Shown in pieces: positions 1-6,620 of a stretch of DNA of 18,443 nt. The stretch's first letter is position 1. Every line of letters starts with the position of its first letter. The notes beneath the pieces were generated by a model that ran no database searches, had not been told where the DNA came from, and was given only the letters and a program-made list of their open reading frames with translations. Both the position numbers and the translations under genes were made by a program. The DNA lies in assembly GCA_964616395.1 (NCBI GenBank), contig CAZTUT010000051.1, positions 1 to 18,443 on the forward strand, written 5' to 3'. This stretch comes from JALHMQ01 sp964616395. Lineage in GTDB: Bacteria; Pseudomonadota; Gammaproteobacteria; Burkholderiales; Burkholderiaceae_F.

Positions 1-296
1 TTGCCTTCCATCACTGGCTTGGCCGCCAGCGGTCCGATCGCGCCAAGACCCAGCACGGCGGTGCCGTTGATGATGGCCCCGACCAGATTGCCGCGCGCCG
101 TGTAGCGGACCGCCGTGGCCGGATCGGCGTGGATCGCCTCGCTCGCAGCTGCCACACCGGGCGAGTACGCAAGCGCCAGATCGCGCTGGTTGGTCAGCTG
201 CTTGGTCGGCGTGACCGAGATCTTTCCGGGCGTCGGAAACTCGTGATACTCGAGCGCGGCGCGGCGCAGATCGGCGGAGTCCTTGCGATTGGGCAT
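1..296 (-). CDS. maeB: NADP-dependent malic enzyme, N-terminal part (partial)
   Basis: The reverse strand from ATG at 296 reads without a stop to the window edge (98 codons). The protein begins MPNRKDSADLRRAALEYHEF and continues through TPTKQLTNQRDLALAYSPGV and a GNLVGAIINGTAVLGLG segment. These are typical of the N-terminal malic-enzyme domain of the large MaeB type, which in complete form usually also carries a phosphotransacetylase-like C-terminal domain (not visible here). The family oxidatively decarboxylates malate to pyruvate with NADP in the cytoplasm, supplying NADPH and linking the TCA cycle to pyruvate. An AGAGG ribosome site lies about six bases before the ATG. The gene is divergent from the sRNA and aminotransferase to its right. 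Identification is firm; the exact subtype depends on the missing part. Confidence 0.9.
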   Translation of the reverse strand, partial: MPNRKDSADLRRAALEYHEFPTPGKISVTPTKQLTNQRDLALAYSPGVAAASEAIHADPATAVRYTARGNLVGAIINGTAVLGLGAIGPLAAKPVMEG

Positions 297-562
297 GAGC
301 AACCTCTGACAACGGGGCAACGATTATGCGCTGCGGCTTTACTTCGATCGGCGCGGCATGCCGCATAACTGCATTGACTCCCAGGGTGGCTGTTGATTCC
401 CGGCCGCCGAGGCACTGCTGACTCATCAGGATCGCGGCAGCGCAGTTTCGACGTGACGCGTCGCCCGAGCGAACCCAAGATCCCGCATGGCGGAATCGCA
501 ACAAAACCCACGTTTGCCCTAGACAAACTTGACTTTTGTCTGCGCGCCCATAAACTCTGACA
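297..562. other. Intergenic region upstream of maeB
   Basis: No convincing gene is present. The stretch holds the maeB leader on the minus strand and ends in the sRNA promoter on the plus strand. A 12-base perfect palindrome (GCGGCATGCCGC) lies at 353-364. A 7-base inverted repeat, TTATGCG at 324-330 with CGCATAA at 362-368, spans the area where a maeB promoter would be expected. On the minus strand CATAAT could act as a -10 element, but no good -35 is visible. Reading frames crossing this stretch are arginine- and serine-rich and look like shadow frames. Confidence 0.4.
529..556 (+). promoter_or_regulatory. Sigma70-type promoter for the candidate sRNA
   Basis: TTGACT at 529-534 matches five of six -35 consensus bases. 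TAAACT at 551-556 is a reasonable -10 after a 16-base spacer. The start point would fall near 562-565, about ten bases before the first base of the long stem at 573. The upstream gene maeB is transcribed away, so this promoter would serve only the RNA that follows. Confidence 0.55.
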
Positions 563-675
563 TGAACCTTTCGAGCCTGTCGCAAGCTTGGTCGCATGAC
601 AGCCCTAGGTCGGTGCCTCTCCTCCCTCCCTCCTCAGCCGAATACGGGTGCGACCAAGTGACAGGCTCTTTTTTT
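563..675 (+). ncRNA. Candidate small RNA with anti-Shine-Dalgarno (CCUCC) loop
   Basis: The sequence shows a long folded RNA of about 105-113 nt. GAGCCTGTC at 573-581 pairs perfectly with GACAGGCTC at 660-668. After a small asymmetric internal loop, CTTGGTCGCA at 587-596 pairs perfectly with TGCGACCAAG at 649-658. Further in, CCC (603-605)/GGG (646-648) and TCGG (610-613)/CCGA (638-641) can pair. They leave a loop at 614-637 in which bases 616-635 are all pyrimidine and hold three overlapping CCTCC copies (621-625, 625-629, 629-633). The outer stem is followed directly by seven T residues (669-675), a Rho-independent end that fixes the plus strand. CCUCC is complementary to GGAGG ribosome sites, so an mRNA-binding or translation-blocking role is an inference. 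I recall a described group of betaproteobacterial toxic sRNAs with anti-SD loops, which this may match. It lacks the conserved core of SRP RNA and is too short for 6S RNA. Confidence 0.65.
660..675 (+). terminator. Rho-independent end of the sRNA
   Basis: The 3' arm GACAGGCTC (660-668) of the outer stem is followed by TTTTTTT (669-675). The pairing arm lies about 80 bases upstream at 573-581, so the hairpin is the whole sRNA rather than a short local stem. The last Ts overlap the -35 element of the next promoter. Confidence 0.6.
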
Positions 676-713
676 GCCTGTCGCCTTTGAGTTAGTGTTT
701 ACTCACACTCAAA
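674..713 (+). promoter_or_regulatory. Promoter with overlapping palindromic operator for the aminotransferase
   Basis: TTGCCT (674-679) and TTTACT (698-703), 18 bases apart, form a plausible promoter. Its -10 lies inside a 28-base dyad at 686-713, with outer arms TTTGAGT (686-692) and ACTCAAA (707-713) and partly symmetric inner bases (G695/C704, G697/C702). Arms of this size in a dyad of this length fit a dimeric repressor of TetR or similar type, which would block RNA polymerase. The regulator is not encoded in the window. Confidence 0.4.
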
Positions 714-753
714 TGCGCAGCGGGTGGCCGCCCCGCTCTTTGTCTTGGACTGG

Positions 754-1926
754 ATGACACCCCTCGCAGCCCGAACAACCCGGATCACGCCGTTCTATGT
801 GATGGAGGTTGTCAAGGAAGCAGCGCGGCTGCAGGCGAGCGGCCGGTCGATCATCCACATGAGCATCGGCGAGCCGGACTTCACGGCGCCGCCGGCGGTC
901 CGGCAGGCGGCGGAGGCCGCACTCGCGCAGGGACAGACAGCCTACACGGCAGCGCTAGGCCTGGATGACCTTAGGCTGAAGATCGCCGCGCACTACCGCG
1001 AGGCATTCGGCGCAACGATCGACGCCGAGCGCGTGGTCGTGACCGCCGGCGCATCGGCCGCCCTGCTGCTCGCGATGGCCGCGCTGATCGAGCGGGACAA
1101 CGAAGTGCTGATGCCCGATCCGAGCTATCCGTGCAACCGTCACTTCGTCAGCGCCTTCGACGGCCGCGCGGTGCTGCTGCCTTGCGGGCCGCAGACCCGC
1201 TTTCAGCTGACGGCCGAGGCCGTCGACCAGGCATGGAACGCGAACACCCGTGGCGTGCTGCTGGCCTCCCCCTCGAATCCAACCGGCACCTCGATCGCGC
1301 CCGACGCGCTCGATGCCCTGCTGCGCACGGTCAGGCGCCGTGGCGGCTTTGCGATCGTCGATGAAATTTACCTGGGACTGAGCTACGACCGCGCGCCGCG
1401 GTCGGCGCTCGTGCTGGACGACGACGCCATCATCATCAACAGCTTTTCGAAGTATTTCAGTATGACCGGCTGGCGGCTGGGCTGGCTGATCGCGCCGCGC
1501 GCGCTGGTGCCCGTGTTCGAAAAGCTGGCGCAGAACCTGTTCATCTGCGCATCGACCGTTGCGCAACGGGCCGCGCTGGCCTGCTTCGAGGAGCCAACCC
1601 TCGCCTTGTGCGAGGCGCGCCGCCGCGAGTTACAGCAGCGGCGCGACTATCTCGTGCCGGCACTGGAGCAGATGGGCCTGCGCGTGCCTGTGCTTCCGGA
1701 TGGCGCCTTCTATATCTACGCCGACGTCAGCGCGCATGCTGCTGATAGCTGGGATTTTGCGTTCGACCTGCTGCGCAACACCGGCGTATGCCTCGTGCCC
1801 GGCCGCGATTTCGGCATGAACGCGCCGGAACGCTATGTGCGGTTGTCCTACGCCACGGCTCTCCCGCTGCTGCGGGAGGCCATGGACCGCATGGCGGCGT
1901 ACCTGCGCTCCCGCCAGCGCGCCTGA
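754..1926 (+). CDS. Class I/II PLP-dependent aminotransferase
   Basis: The 390-residue product has the hallmarks of fold-type I aminotransferases. These are an N-terminal HMSIGEPDFTAPP segment, the NPTGT motif, DEIYLGLSYD with the Asp that contacts the PLP ring nitrogen, the PLP-lysine motif SFSKYFSMTGWRLGW, and a C-terminal YVRLSYA arginine region that binds the substrate carboxylate. The family moves amino groups between amino acids and 2-oxo acids in the cytoplasm; the substrate cannot be read from the sequence. The frame stays open to a GTG at 724. I prefer ATG 754 because family members typically begin near LAARTxxIxPFxVMEV, but neither start has a strong ribosome site. The gene follows the sRNA and a palindromic operator, suggesting single-gene control. 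It ends 12 bases from the convergent lytic transglycosylase. Confidence 0.88.
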   Translation: MTPLAARTTRITPFYVMEVVKEAARLQASGRSIIHMSIGEPDFTAPPAVRQAAEAALAQGQTAYTAALGLDDLRLKIAAHYREAFGATIDAERVVVTAGASAALLLAMAALIERDNEVLMPDPSYPCNRHFVSAFDGRAVLLPCGPQTRFQLTAEAVDQAWNANTRGVLLASPSNPTGTSIAPDALDALLRTVRRRGGFAIVDEIYLGLSYDRAPRSALVLDDDAIIINSFSKYFSMTGWRLGWLIAPRALVPVFEKLAQNLFICASTVAQRAALACFEEPTLALCEARRRELQQRRDYLVPALEQMGLRVPVLPDGAFYIYADVSAHAADSWDFAFDLLRNTGVCLVPGRDFGMNAPERYVRLSYATALPLLREAMDRMAAYLRSRQRA

Positions 1927-1944
1927 ACCCAACGGGTATCAGGC
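1921..1944. terminator. Shared hairpin between convergent genes
   Basis: GCCTGA (1921-1926) pairs with TCAGGC (1939-1944), and ACCC (1927-1930) with GGGT (1934-1937) around the loop AAC, with one unpaired A at 1938. The outer arms contain the stop codon of the aminotransferase (1924-1926) and, on the other strand, that of the lytic transglycosylase (1939-1941). No T-tract follows on either side, so a bidirectional terminator or a 3'-end stabiliser is an inference. Confidence 0.45.
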
Positions 1945-2802
1945 GGACTTGTCGCTCGCGGCCGTCGGGACCGGGGCCGCGGGGGCCGCAGACGCCGCTG
2001 TCGGCTGTGCCGGCGCCTGTACGCGCACGGCGTCGCCGCGCAGTGCGGCGTTGAGCGCTACCTCGACCTTGCCGGTCGACGCTGTCTGAATCCGCCCCCG
2101 CTCCGCCAGCACGCGCGCACCGTAGCCGCCATCGTCCGGCAGATTGCCCGCGCCGACATACAGTTGCAGGCCACGCTCGACCGAACCGCCACGCTGAATC
2201 AGTTCCTTCAGCAGCATCGATCCGACCTGCAGGTTGGCCATCGGGTCGAGCGCCGCATGATCGCCACCGTGCGCCTCGAAACGGGCCGAGTGCACACGCG
2301 TCATCACCTGCATCAGCCCCTGCGCGCCGACCGGGCTTTCTGCAAGCGGGTTGAAGCCCGACTCGATGGCCATCACCGCCAGAATCAGCATCGGGTCGAG
2401 GCTTTGTTCGCGCCCGAGCTGATACGCGGCGGCCACCAGTCGGCCGACGGCTTCGTCGGCAACCCGGTAGCGGCGCGACAGGTACTGCGTGACGTTGCGC
2501 TGCTCGGCACTATGAGCGACCGTTGTTGCGGTCGACACCGATTCCGCGGCGGTGCCGTCGGCAGCCTCGGCAGCCGACGGAAGCAGCCACTGGCTCACCA
2601 AGGCGGGCGCCTGAGCAACGATGCGGCCTCGTACGCCGTCGTCGGACAGCAAGGCACCGGCTGCCAGCAGAGTCGCGCAGCCGACAAAGGTCACAACCAG
2701 GCGCGAGGTCGACAGGAATCCATCAGCCACGTCGCGGCAAAACACCAGCAGCCGGTTTTCTGCCGACAAACGCGGCAGGTACGACTTGAAGCGGAAGAGC
2801 AT
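1939..2802 (-). CDS. Membrane-anchored lytic transglycosylase (SLT domain)
   Basis: The 287-residue protein has a hydrophobic segment at about residues 34-54 (signal anchor or uncleaved signal), a variable linker, and a soluble lytic transglycosylase domain at about 115-240. The catalytic glutamate is Glu147 in AIESGFNP. The GAQGLMQVM motif (159-167) and the YVGAGN segment (215-220) are the other usual family landmarks. Such enzymes cleave murein glycan strands in the periplasm, forming 1,6-anhydro-muramic ends. The C-terminal 40 residues are Ala/Pro-rich and probably unstructured. The start is well supported by an AAGGAGG ribosome site (2807-2813) a few bases upstream. The gene is monocistronic and convergent with the aminotransferase. 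It does not match a named E. coli Mlt/Slt closely enough for a symbol. Confidence 0.87.
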   Translation of the reverse strand: MLFRFKSYLPRLSAENRLLVFCRDVADGFLSTSRLVVTFVGCATLLAAGALLSDDGVRGRIVAQAPALVSQWLLPSAAEAADGTAAESVSTATTVAHSAEQRNVTQYLSRRYRVADEAVGRLVAAAYQLGREQSLDPMLILAVMAIESGFNPLAESPVGAQGLMQVMTRVHSARFEAHGGDHAALDPMANLQVGSMLLKELIQRGGSVERGLQLYVGAGNLPDDGGYGARVLAERGRIQTASTGKVEVALNAALRGDAVRVQAPAQPTAASAAPAAPVPTAASDKSA

Positions 2803-3085
2803 GATTGCCTCCTTATGCTGAGCGGCCTGCGGCAGACATCACCGCGGGTCCTCACTCACAGGTTGGACAAGGAGTCCGCCGCGCTTCAAGTGGCTGGACT
2901 CCGCGTTGGGCATCGCGCATCGGCCCAGAGGCCGATCGAGTCAATGCCAGATTCCGGGATGGGCAGGCTGCCCGCGCGTTACGAAGGAACTCCCGAAACC
3001 GAACTGGGTACCCTGACAACTCCGCCGCGCCGAGAACCGGCGCTCGATGGCGGGGGGTGCATCCCAGCAAACAAGCTTGGATTTT

Positions 3086-3148
3086 AGTCTATTGGGCAAG
3101 CTCCGGACGCTTGCGGACACTGCCGCTTGGGTTTCAGCCCAGTAGACT
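3086..3148 (+). other. Candidate structured RNA or leader element (branched stem)
   Basis: AGTCTATTGGGC (3086-3097) pairs with GCCCAGTAGACT (3137-3148) over 12 base pairs with a single U-G wobble. On the opposite strand that position would be an A-C mismatch, which favours a plus-strand RNA. Inside, CAAGC (3097-3101)/GCTTG (3109-3113) and GCGG (3113-3116)/CCGC (3123-3126) form two small hairpins, giving a three-way layout. It lies upstream of the ubiD promoter candidate, so it would be a separate RNA or part of a longer leader. It does not look like a tRNA. Confidence 0.35.
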
Positions 3149-3188
3149 TCTGCTTCGGGATCGAATCCGCGATCGGTGAGACGGCTTT

Positions 3189-3216
3189 TTGTTTAAATTT
3201 ATCAATCGCTTACGAT
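3189..3216 (+). promoter_or_regulatory. Promoter candidate for ubiD
   Basis: TTGTTT (3189-3194) and TACGAT (3211-3216) are separated by 16 bases in a locally AT-rich stretch that contrasts with the GC-rich surroundings. The predicted start near 3223 leaves a leader of about 48 bases before the ubiD ATG. Confidence 0.5.
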
Positions 3217-3270
3217 GAAACTGCGGTTTGGCACGCCGTTCGTCGGATTTGTTGCAAAGCAACATAAACC

Positions 3271-4794
3271 ATGAAGTACTCAGACCTGCGCGATTTCATC
3301 AGCCAGCTCGAACGGATCGGCGAACTGCGCCGGATCTCGGCACCCGTCTCCCCCGTGCTCGAAATGACCGAACTGGGCGACCGTCTGCTGCGTGCCGGCG
3401 GCCCGGCGGTGCTGATCGAGCGCCCGACAGGACACAATGTCCCGGTGCTGGCCAACCTGTTCGGCACGCCGAAGCGGGTGGCGCTGGGCATGGGCGCCGA
3501 CAGCGTGACCGCACTGCGCGAGGTGGGCGAATTGCTGGCCGCCCTCAAGGAGCCGGAAGCGCCCAAGGGCCTGAAAGACGCGATCGGCAAGGTGGCGATG
3601 CTCAAGAGCGCGCTGTGGGACATGGCGCCGCGCCAGGTCAGCAGCGCCGCCTGCCAGCAGGTGGTCTGGGAAGGCGCGGATGTGGATCTGGCGCGGCTCC
3701 CGATCCAGACCTGCTGGCCGGGCGATGCCGGGCCGCTGATCACCTGGGGCCTGACCGTCACGCGCGGGCCGCACAAGAAGCGCCAGAACCTGGGCATCTA
3801 CCGGCAGCAGGTGATTGGCCGCAACAAGGTGATCATGCGCTGGCTGGCCCACCGCGGCGGCGCGCTCGACTTCCGCGATCACCGGCTCGCGCATCCGGGC
3901 AAGCCATTCCCGATCGCGGTGGCGCTGGGCGCCGATCCGGCCACGATCCTGGGTGCCGTGACGCCGGTGCCGGACCACCTGTCCGAGTACCAGTTCGCCG
4001 GGCTGCTACGCGGCGGCCGGACCGAAACGACCCGCTGCATCAGCCACGACCTGGCGGTGCCGGCCTCGGCCGAGATCGTGCTCGAAGGCCACATCCAGCC
4101 CCAGACCGGCGCGCCCGACCCACTGCCCGACGGCGCGCCGCCCCGGCCGGCCAGCGACTACGAAGTGGCGCTCGAAGGGCCGTTCGGCGACCACACCGGC
4201 TATTACAACGAGCGCGACTGGTTCCCGGTGTTCACGATCGACCGCATCACGATGCGGCGCGATCCGATCTACCACTCGACCTATACCGGCAAGCCGCCCG
4301 ACGAGCCCGCCATCCTCGGCGTGGCGCTCAACGAGGTGTTCGTGCCGATCCTGCGTCGCACCTTCCCCGAGATCGTCGATTTCTATCTTCCGCCCGAAGG
4401 CTGCAGTTACCGGATGGCGGTCGTGTCGATGCGCAAGCAGTACCCCGGGCACGCCAAGCGCGTGATGATGGGTGTCTGGAGCTTCCTGCGCCAGTTCATG
4501 TACACCAAGTTCATCGTCGTGGTCGACGAGGATGTGGATGCGCGCGACTGGAAGGAAGTGATCTGGGCGATCACCACGCGGGTCGATCCGGTGCGCGACA
4601 CCGTGCTGGTGGAGAACACGCCGATCGACTACCTGGACTTCGCCTCGCCGGTCAGCGGCCTGGGCAGCAAGATGGGCATCGACGCCACCAACAAGATGCC
4701 GGGCGAGACCCACCGCGAATGGGGCCGGCCGATCGCGATGGACGCTGCGGTCAAGGCGCGCGTCGAGACGCTGTGCCGCGATCTGGGACTCTGA
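3271..4794 (+). CDS. ubiD: 4-hydroxy-3-polyprenylbenzoate decarboxylase
   Basis: The 507-residue product is close to the length of E. coli UbiD (about 497) and collinear with it. It opens MKYSDLRDFISQLE and has the LPIQTCWPGDAGP segment, the NLGIYRQQVIGRN motif (about 173-185) that contacts the prenylated FMN cofactor and metal, SEYQFAGLLRGG (about 238-249), SAEIVLEGHI (about 266-275) and EGPFGDHTGYY (about 302-312). The Arg and Glu residues of these motifs make up the family active site. UbiD decarboxylates 4-hydroxy-3-polyprenylbenzoate in ubiquinone synthesis and needs prenyl-FMN from UbiX, which is not in this window. The ATG at 3271 has only a weak upstream ribosome site but fits the family N-terminus exactly. 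The KTSC gene follows after 25 bases and is probably co-transcribed. Confidence 0.95.
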   Translation: MKYSDLRDFISQLERIGELRRISAPVSPVLEMTELGDRLLRAGGPAVLIERPTGHNVPVLANLFGTPKRVALGMGADSVTALREVGELLAALKEPEAPKGLKDAIGKVAMLKSALWDMAPRQVSSAACQQVVWEGADVDLARLPIQTCWPGDAGPLITWGLTVTRGPHKKRQNLGIYRQQVIGRNKVIMRWLAHRGGALDFRDHRLAHPGKPFPIAVALGADPATILGAVTPVPDHLSEYQFAGLLRGGRTETTRCISHDLAVPASAEIVLEGHIQPQTGAPDPLPDGAPPRPASDYEVALEGPFGDHTGYYNERDWFPVFTIDRITMRRDPIYHSTYTGKPPDEPAILGVALNEVFVPILRRTFPEIVDFYLPPEGCSYRMAVVSMRKQYPGHAKRVMMGVWSFLRQFMYTKFIVVVDEDVDARDWKEVIWAITTRVDPVRDTVLVENTPIDYLDFASPVSGLGSKMGIDATNKMPGETHREWGRPIAMDAAVKARVETLCRDLGL

Positions 4795-4819
4795 GCCGAC
4801 CGCAGCGAAGGAGCAGCGC

Positions 4820-5038
4820 ATGGCCATCGAACGCAAGCCGATCCGCCGCGGCGGCATCAAGTCCGCCGGCTACGACCGCGCCAACCGGGTGCTCGAAATC
4901 GAGTTCGACAACGGCTCGATCATCCAGCACATCGCCGTCGGCGAGGAGATCGCGCGCCGCTTCATCGCCGCCAGCAGCCCAGCCAGCGTCTACAAGGACA
5001 CGATCCAGGAGGAGTACACGATCCGCCGGATCAAGTAA
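4820..5038 (+). CDS. KTSC-domain small protein
   Basis: The 72-residue product is nearly all one small domain of the KTSC type. It shows I-K-S-A-G-Y-D near residues 13-19, LEIEFDNGSIIQH (about 26-38), a mid-protein V-x-x-x-I helix, and ASSPASVYKDTIQEEY near 50-65. KTSC domains occur alone or fused to other domains, including lysyl-tRNA synthetase; their function is not established and I do not assign one. A good AAGGAG ribosome site lies about eight bases before the ATG. It follows ubiD closely on the same strand and stops 18 bases from the convergent mgtE end. No terminator with a T-tract is visible in that gap. Confidence 0.75.
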   Translation: MAIERKPIRRGGIKSAGYDRANRVLEIEFDNGSIIQHIAVGEEIARRFIAASSPASVYKDTIQEEYTIRRIK

Positions 5039-5056
5039 GCCGATCGCGCAGCCGGT

Positions 5057-6574
5057 TCAGCGGAACAGCAGCGTGGCCAGCCCGAGGAAAATGAACACGC
5101 CCATGCTGTCGGTGGTGAAGGTCAGCAGCACCGAGGAGCCCATCGCCGGGTCGCGGCCCATCCGCTCCAGCATCAGCGGAACGAACACGCCGACCAGCGA
5201 ACCCAACAGCATGTTGAGCACCATCGCGATCGTCATGGTCAGACCGATCAGCCAGCCCTGCGGCGAGTCCGAGTAGATCCAGAAGGCCACCAGTCCCGCG
5301 ATGCCGCCCCACACCAGACCGTTGAGCGCGGCAATCGCCAGTTCCTTGTAGATCAGCCGGCGCGCGTTGCTGCCGGTCACCTGGCCCAGGGCCAGCGAGC
5401 GGATCGTCAGCGTCATCGTCTGGTTGCCGGAGTTGCCGGCGATGCCCATGACGATCGTCATCAGCGTGGCCAGCGCCACCACCTGCTCGATCGTGCCTTC
5501 GAACGCGCCGATCACCCGCGATGCGAAGAACGCCGTGCACAGGTTGACCGCCAGCCACAGCCAGCGGTTTTTGGCGGAGTTCCACACACTGGCGAACAGG
5601 TCCTCTTCTTCCTGCAGACCGGCCTGCGCCAGCACGGCCTCCTCGGACTCCTCGCGGATCACGTCGACCACCTCGTCGACGGTCAGGCGGCCGATCAGCC
5701 GGCCGTTGGCATCGACCACCGGTGCGGACACCAGGTCGTAGCGCTCGAACGCCTGCGCCGCCTCGCCCGCATCGTCCAGCGGCGCCAGCGTCAGCAGGTC
5801 GGTCTGCATCAGCGTGGCCACCTCGGTATCGGGCTCGTTGATCAGCAGGCGGTCGATCGGCAGCGCGCCCTTGAGCACATCGTCGCGGTCGACCACGAAC
5901 ACCTGGTCGGTGTTTTTCGGCAGCGCATCGAAGCGCCGCAGGTAGCGCAGCACCACCTCGAGCGTGACGTCGTCGCGGATCGTCACCATGTCGAAGTCCA
6001 TGCGCGCGCCGACCGAGTCCTCGGGGTAGCTCATCGCGGCGCGCAGTTGCGCCCGCTCCTCGCTGGACAGCGATTGCTTGACCTGCTCGACCACGTCATC
6101 GGGCAGGCTGTCGGCGATCGAGGCGATCTCGTCGGCATCGAGCTTGCCGATGGCCGCAATCAGTTCGGCGCGGTCCATCGCCTCGATCAGCGTCTCGCGC
6201 ACGCCCTCGCCGACCTCCAGCAGCACTGCGCCGTCGGCTTCGGACTTGACGCTGTCCCAGACGACCATCCGGTCGTCGCGTGGCAGCGCTTCCAGCACAT
6301 AGGCCACGTCGGCCGGATGCAGCCGGTCGATGATCGACTTGAGCTCCGTCAGGTGCTGCCGATGCACCAGGCTCTCGACCAGCGCCTGGCGCTGCTCCGG
6401 CGTGCCGTCGTCGCGCGCGGTCTGCTCGCGATGCACCTGCAGCTCGACCCGGCGCTGCCGGTCCAGCAGGCCCTGGACGCGCGCCAGCGCGCGCTGCGCC
6501 TCTTCGGGGTCGCGCGCGGGCGTCTGGGCGACCTGCTCCGATCGCGCCGTGCTGTTCAGATCAATCTGATCCAT
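5057..6574 (-). CDS. mgtE: Magnesium transporter MgtE
   Basis: The 505-residue protein has the full MgtE layout. An acidic helical N-domain (about 60-185) contains LHPADVAYVLEALP, a CBS pair (about 185-310) includes VVDANGRLIGRLTVDEVVDVI, and a membrane domain with about five helices covers 335-505. Diagnostic membrane motifs are GIAGNSGNQ (about 377-385), the DPA near 475-477 and the TTDSMGV near 487-493. MgtE is a homodimeric inner-membrane Mg2+ channel gated by Mg2+ binding to the N and CBS domains. Only 46 bases separate it from mtgA upstream, leaving no room for a magnesium riboswitch leader, so it is probably read from the preceding operon. The ATG at 6574 lacks an obvious ribosome site. 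It is convergent with the KTSC gene. Confidence 0.95.
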   Translation of the reverse strand: MDQIDLNSTARSEQVAQTPARDPEEAQRALARVQGLLDRQRRVELQVHREQTARDDGTPEQRQALVESLVHRQHLTELKSIIDRLHPADVAYVLEALPRDDRMVVWDSVKSEADGAVLLEVGEGVRETLIEAMDRAELIAAIGKLDADEIASIADSLPDDVVEQVKQSLSSEERAQLRAAMSYPEDSVGARMDFDMVTIRDDVTLEVVLRYLRRFDALPKNTDQVFVVDRDDVLKGALPIDRLLINEPDTEVATLMQTDLLTLAPLDDAGEAAQAFERYDLVSAPVVDANGRLIGRLTVDEVVDVIREESEEAVLAQAGLQEEEDLFASVWNSAKNRWLWLAVNLCTAFFASRVIGAFEGTIEQVVALATLMTIVMGIAGNSGNQTMTLTIRSLALGQVTGSNARRLIYKELAIAALNGLVWGGIAGLVAFWIYSDSPQGWLIGLTMTIAMVLNMLLGSLVGVFVPLMLERMGRDPAMGSSVLLTFTTDSMGVFIFLGLATLLFR

Positions 6575-6620
6575 GGCGCGCGGATTCTAGGCTCGCCGGC
6601 CACGCGCGGGCGGATTACGT

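Larger units (their letters stand above)
2803..3270. other. 468-base intergenic region between the lytic transglycosylase and ubiD
   Basis: The two flanking genes diverge, so both promoters should lie here. No reading frame looks like a real protein. Visible items are a short perfect inverted repeat ATCGGCC/GGCCGAT near 2918-2935, a branched RNA-like structure at 3086-3148, and an AT-rich promoter candidate at 3189-3216. I see no clear promoter for the minus-strand gene. Confidence 0.4.

Noticed and set aside
194..526. A 110-codon minus-strand frame in the maeB upstream region
   Set aside because: It overlaps the maeB N-terminus in another frame and is Ser/Arg/Cys-rich; maeB is clearly the real gene there.
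563..675. Identification of the structured RNA as 6S RNA or SRP (4.5S) RNA
   Set aside because: At about 110 nt it is too short for 6S RNA and has no open central bubble. The conserved GGAAGGAAGC-type core of SRP RNA is missing.
2918..2935. Inverted repeat ATCGGCC/GGCCGAT as a terminator for the lytic transglycosylase region
   Set aside because: It is upstream of that gene, not downstream, and no T-tract follows on either strand.
3086..3148. A tRNA gene at the branched structure
   Set aside because: The closing stem is 12 pairs, the arms do not fit D, anticodon and T arms, and no T-loop motif or CCA end is present.
3228..5276. A 682-codon plus-strand frame across ubiD
   Set aside because: It is Arg/Pro/Gly-rich low-complexity sequence, overlaps ubiD and the KTSC gene in another frame, and matches no family. 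It is a shadow of high-GC coding sequence.
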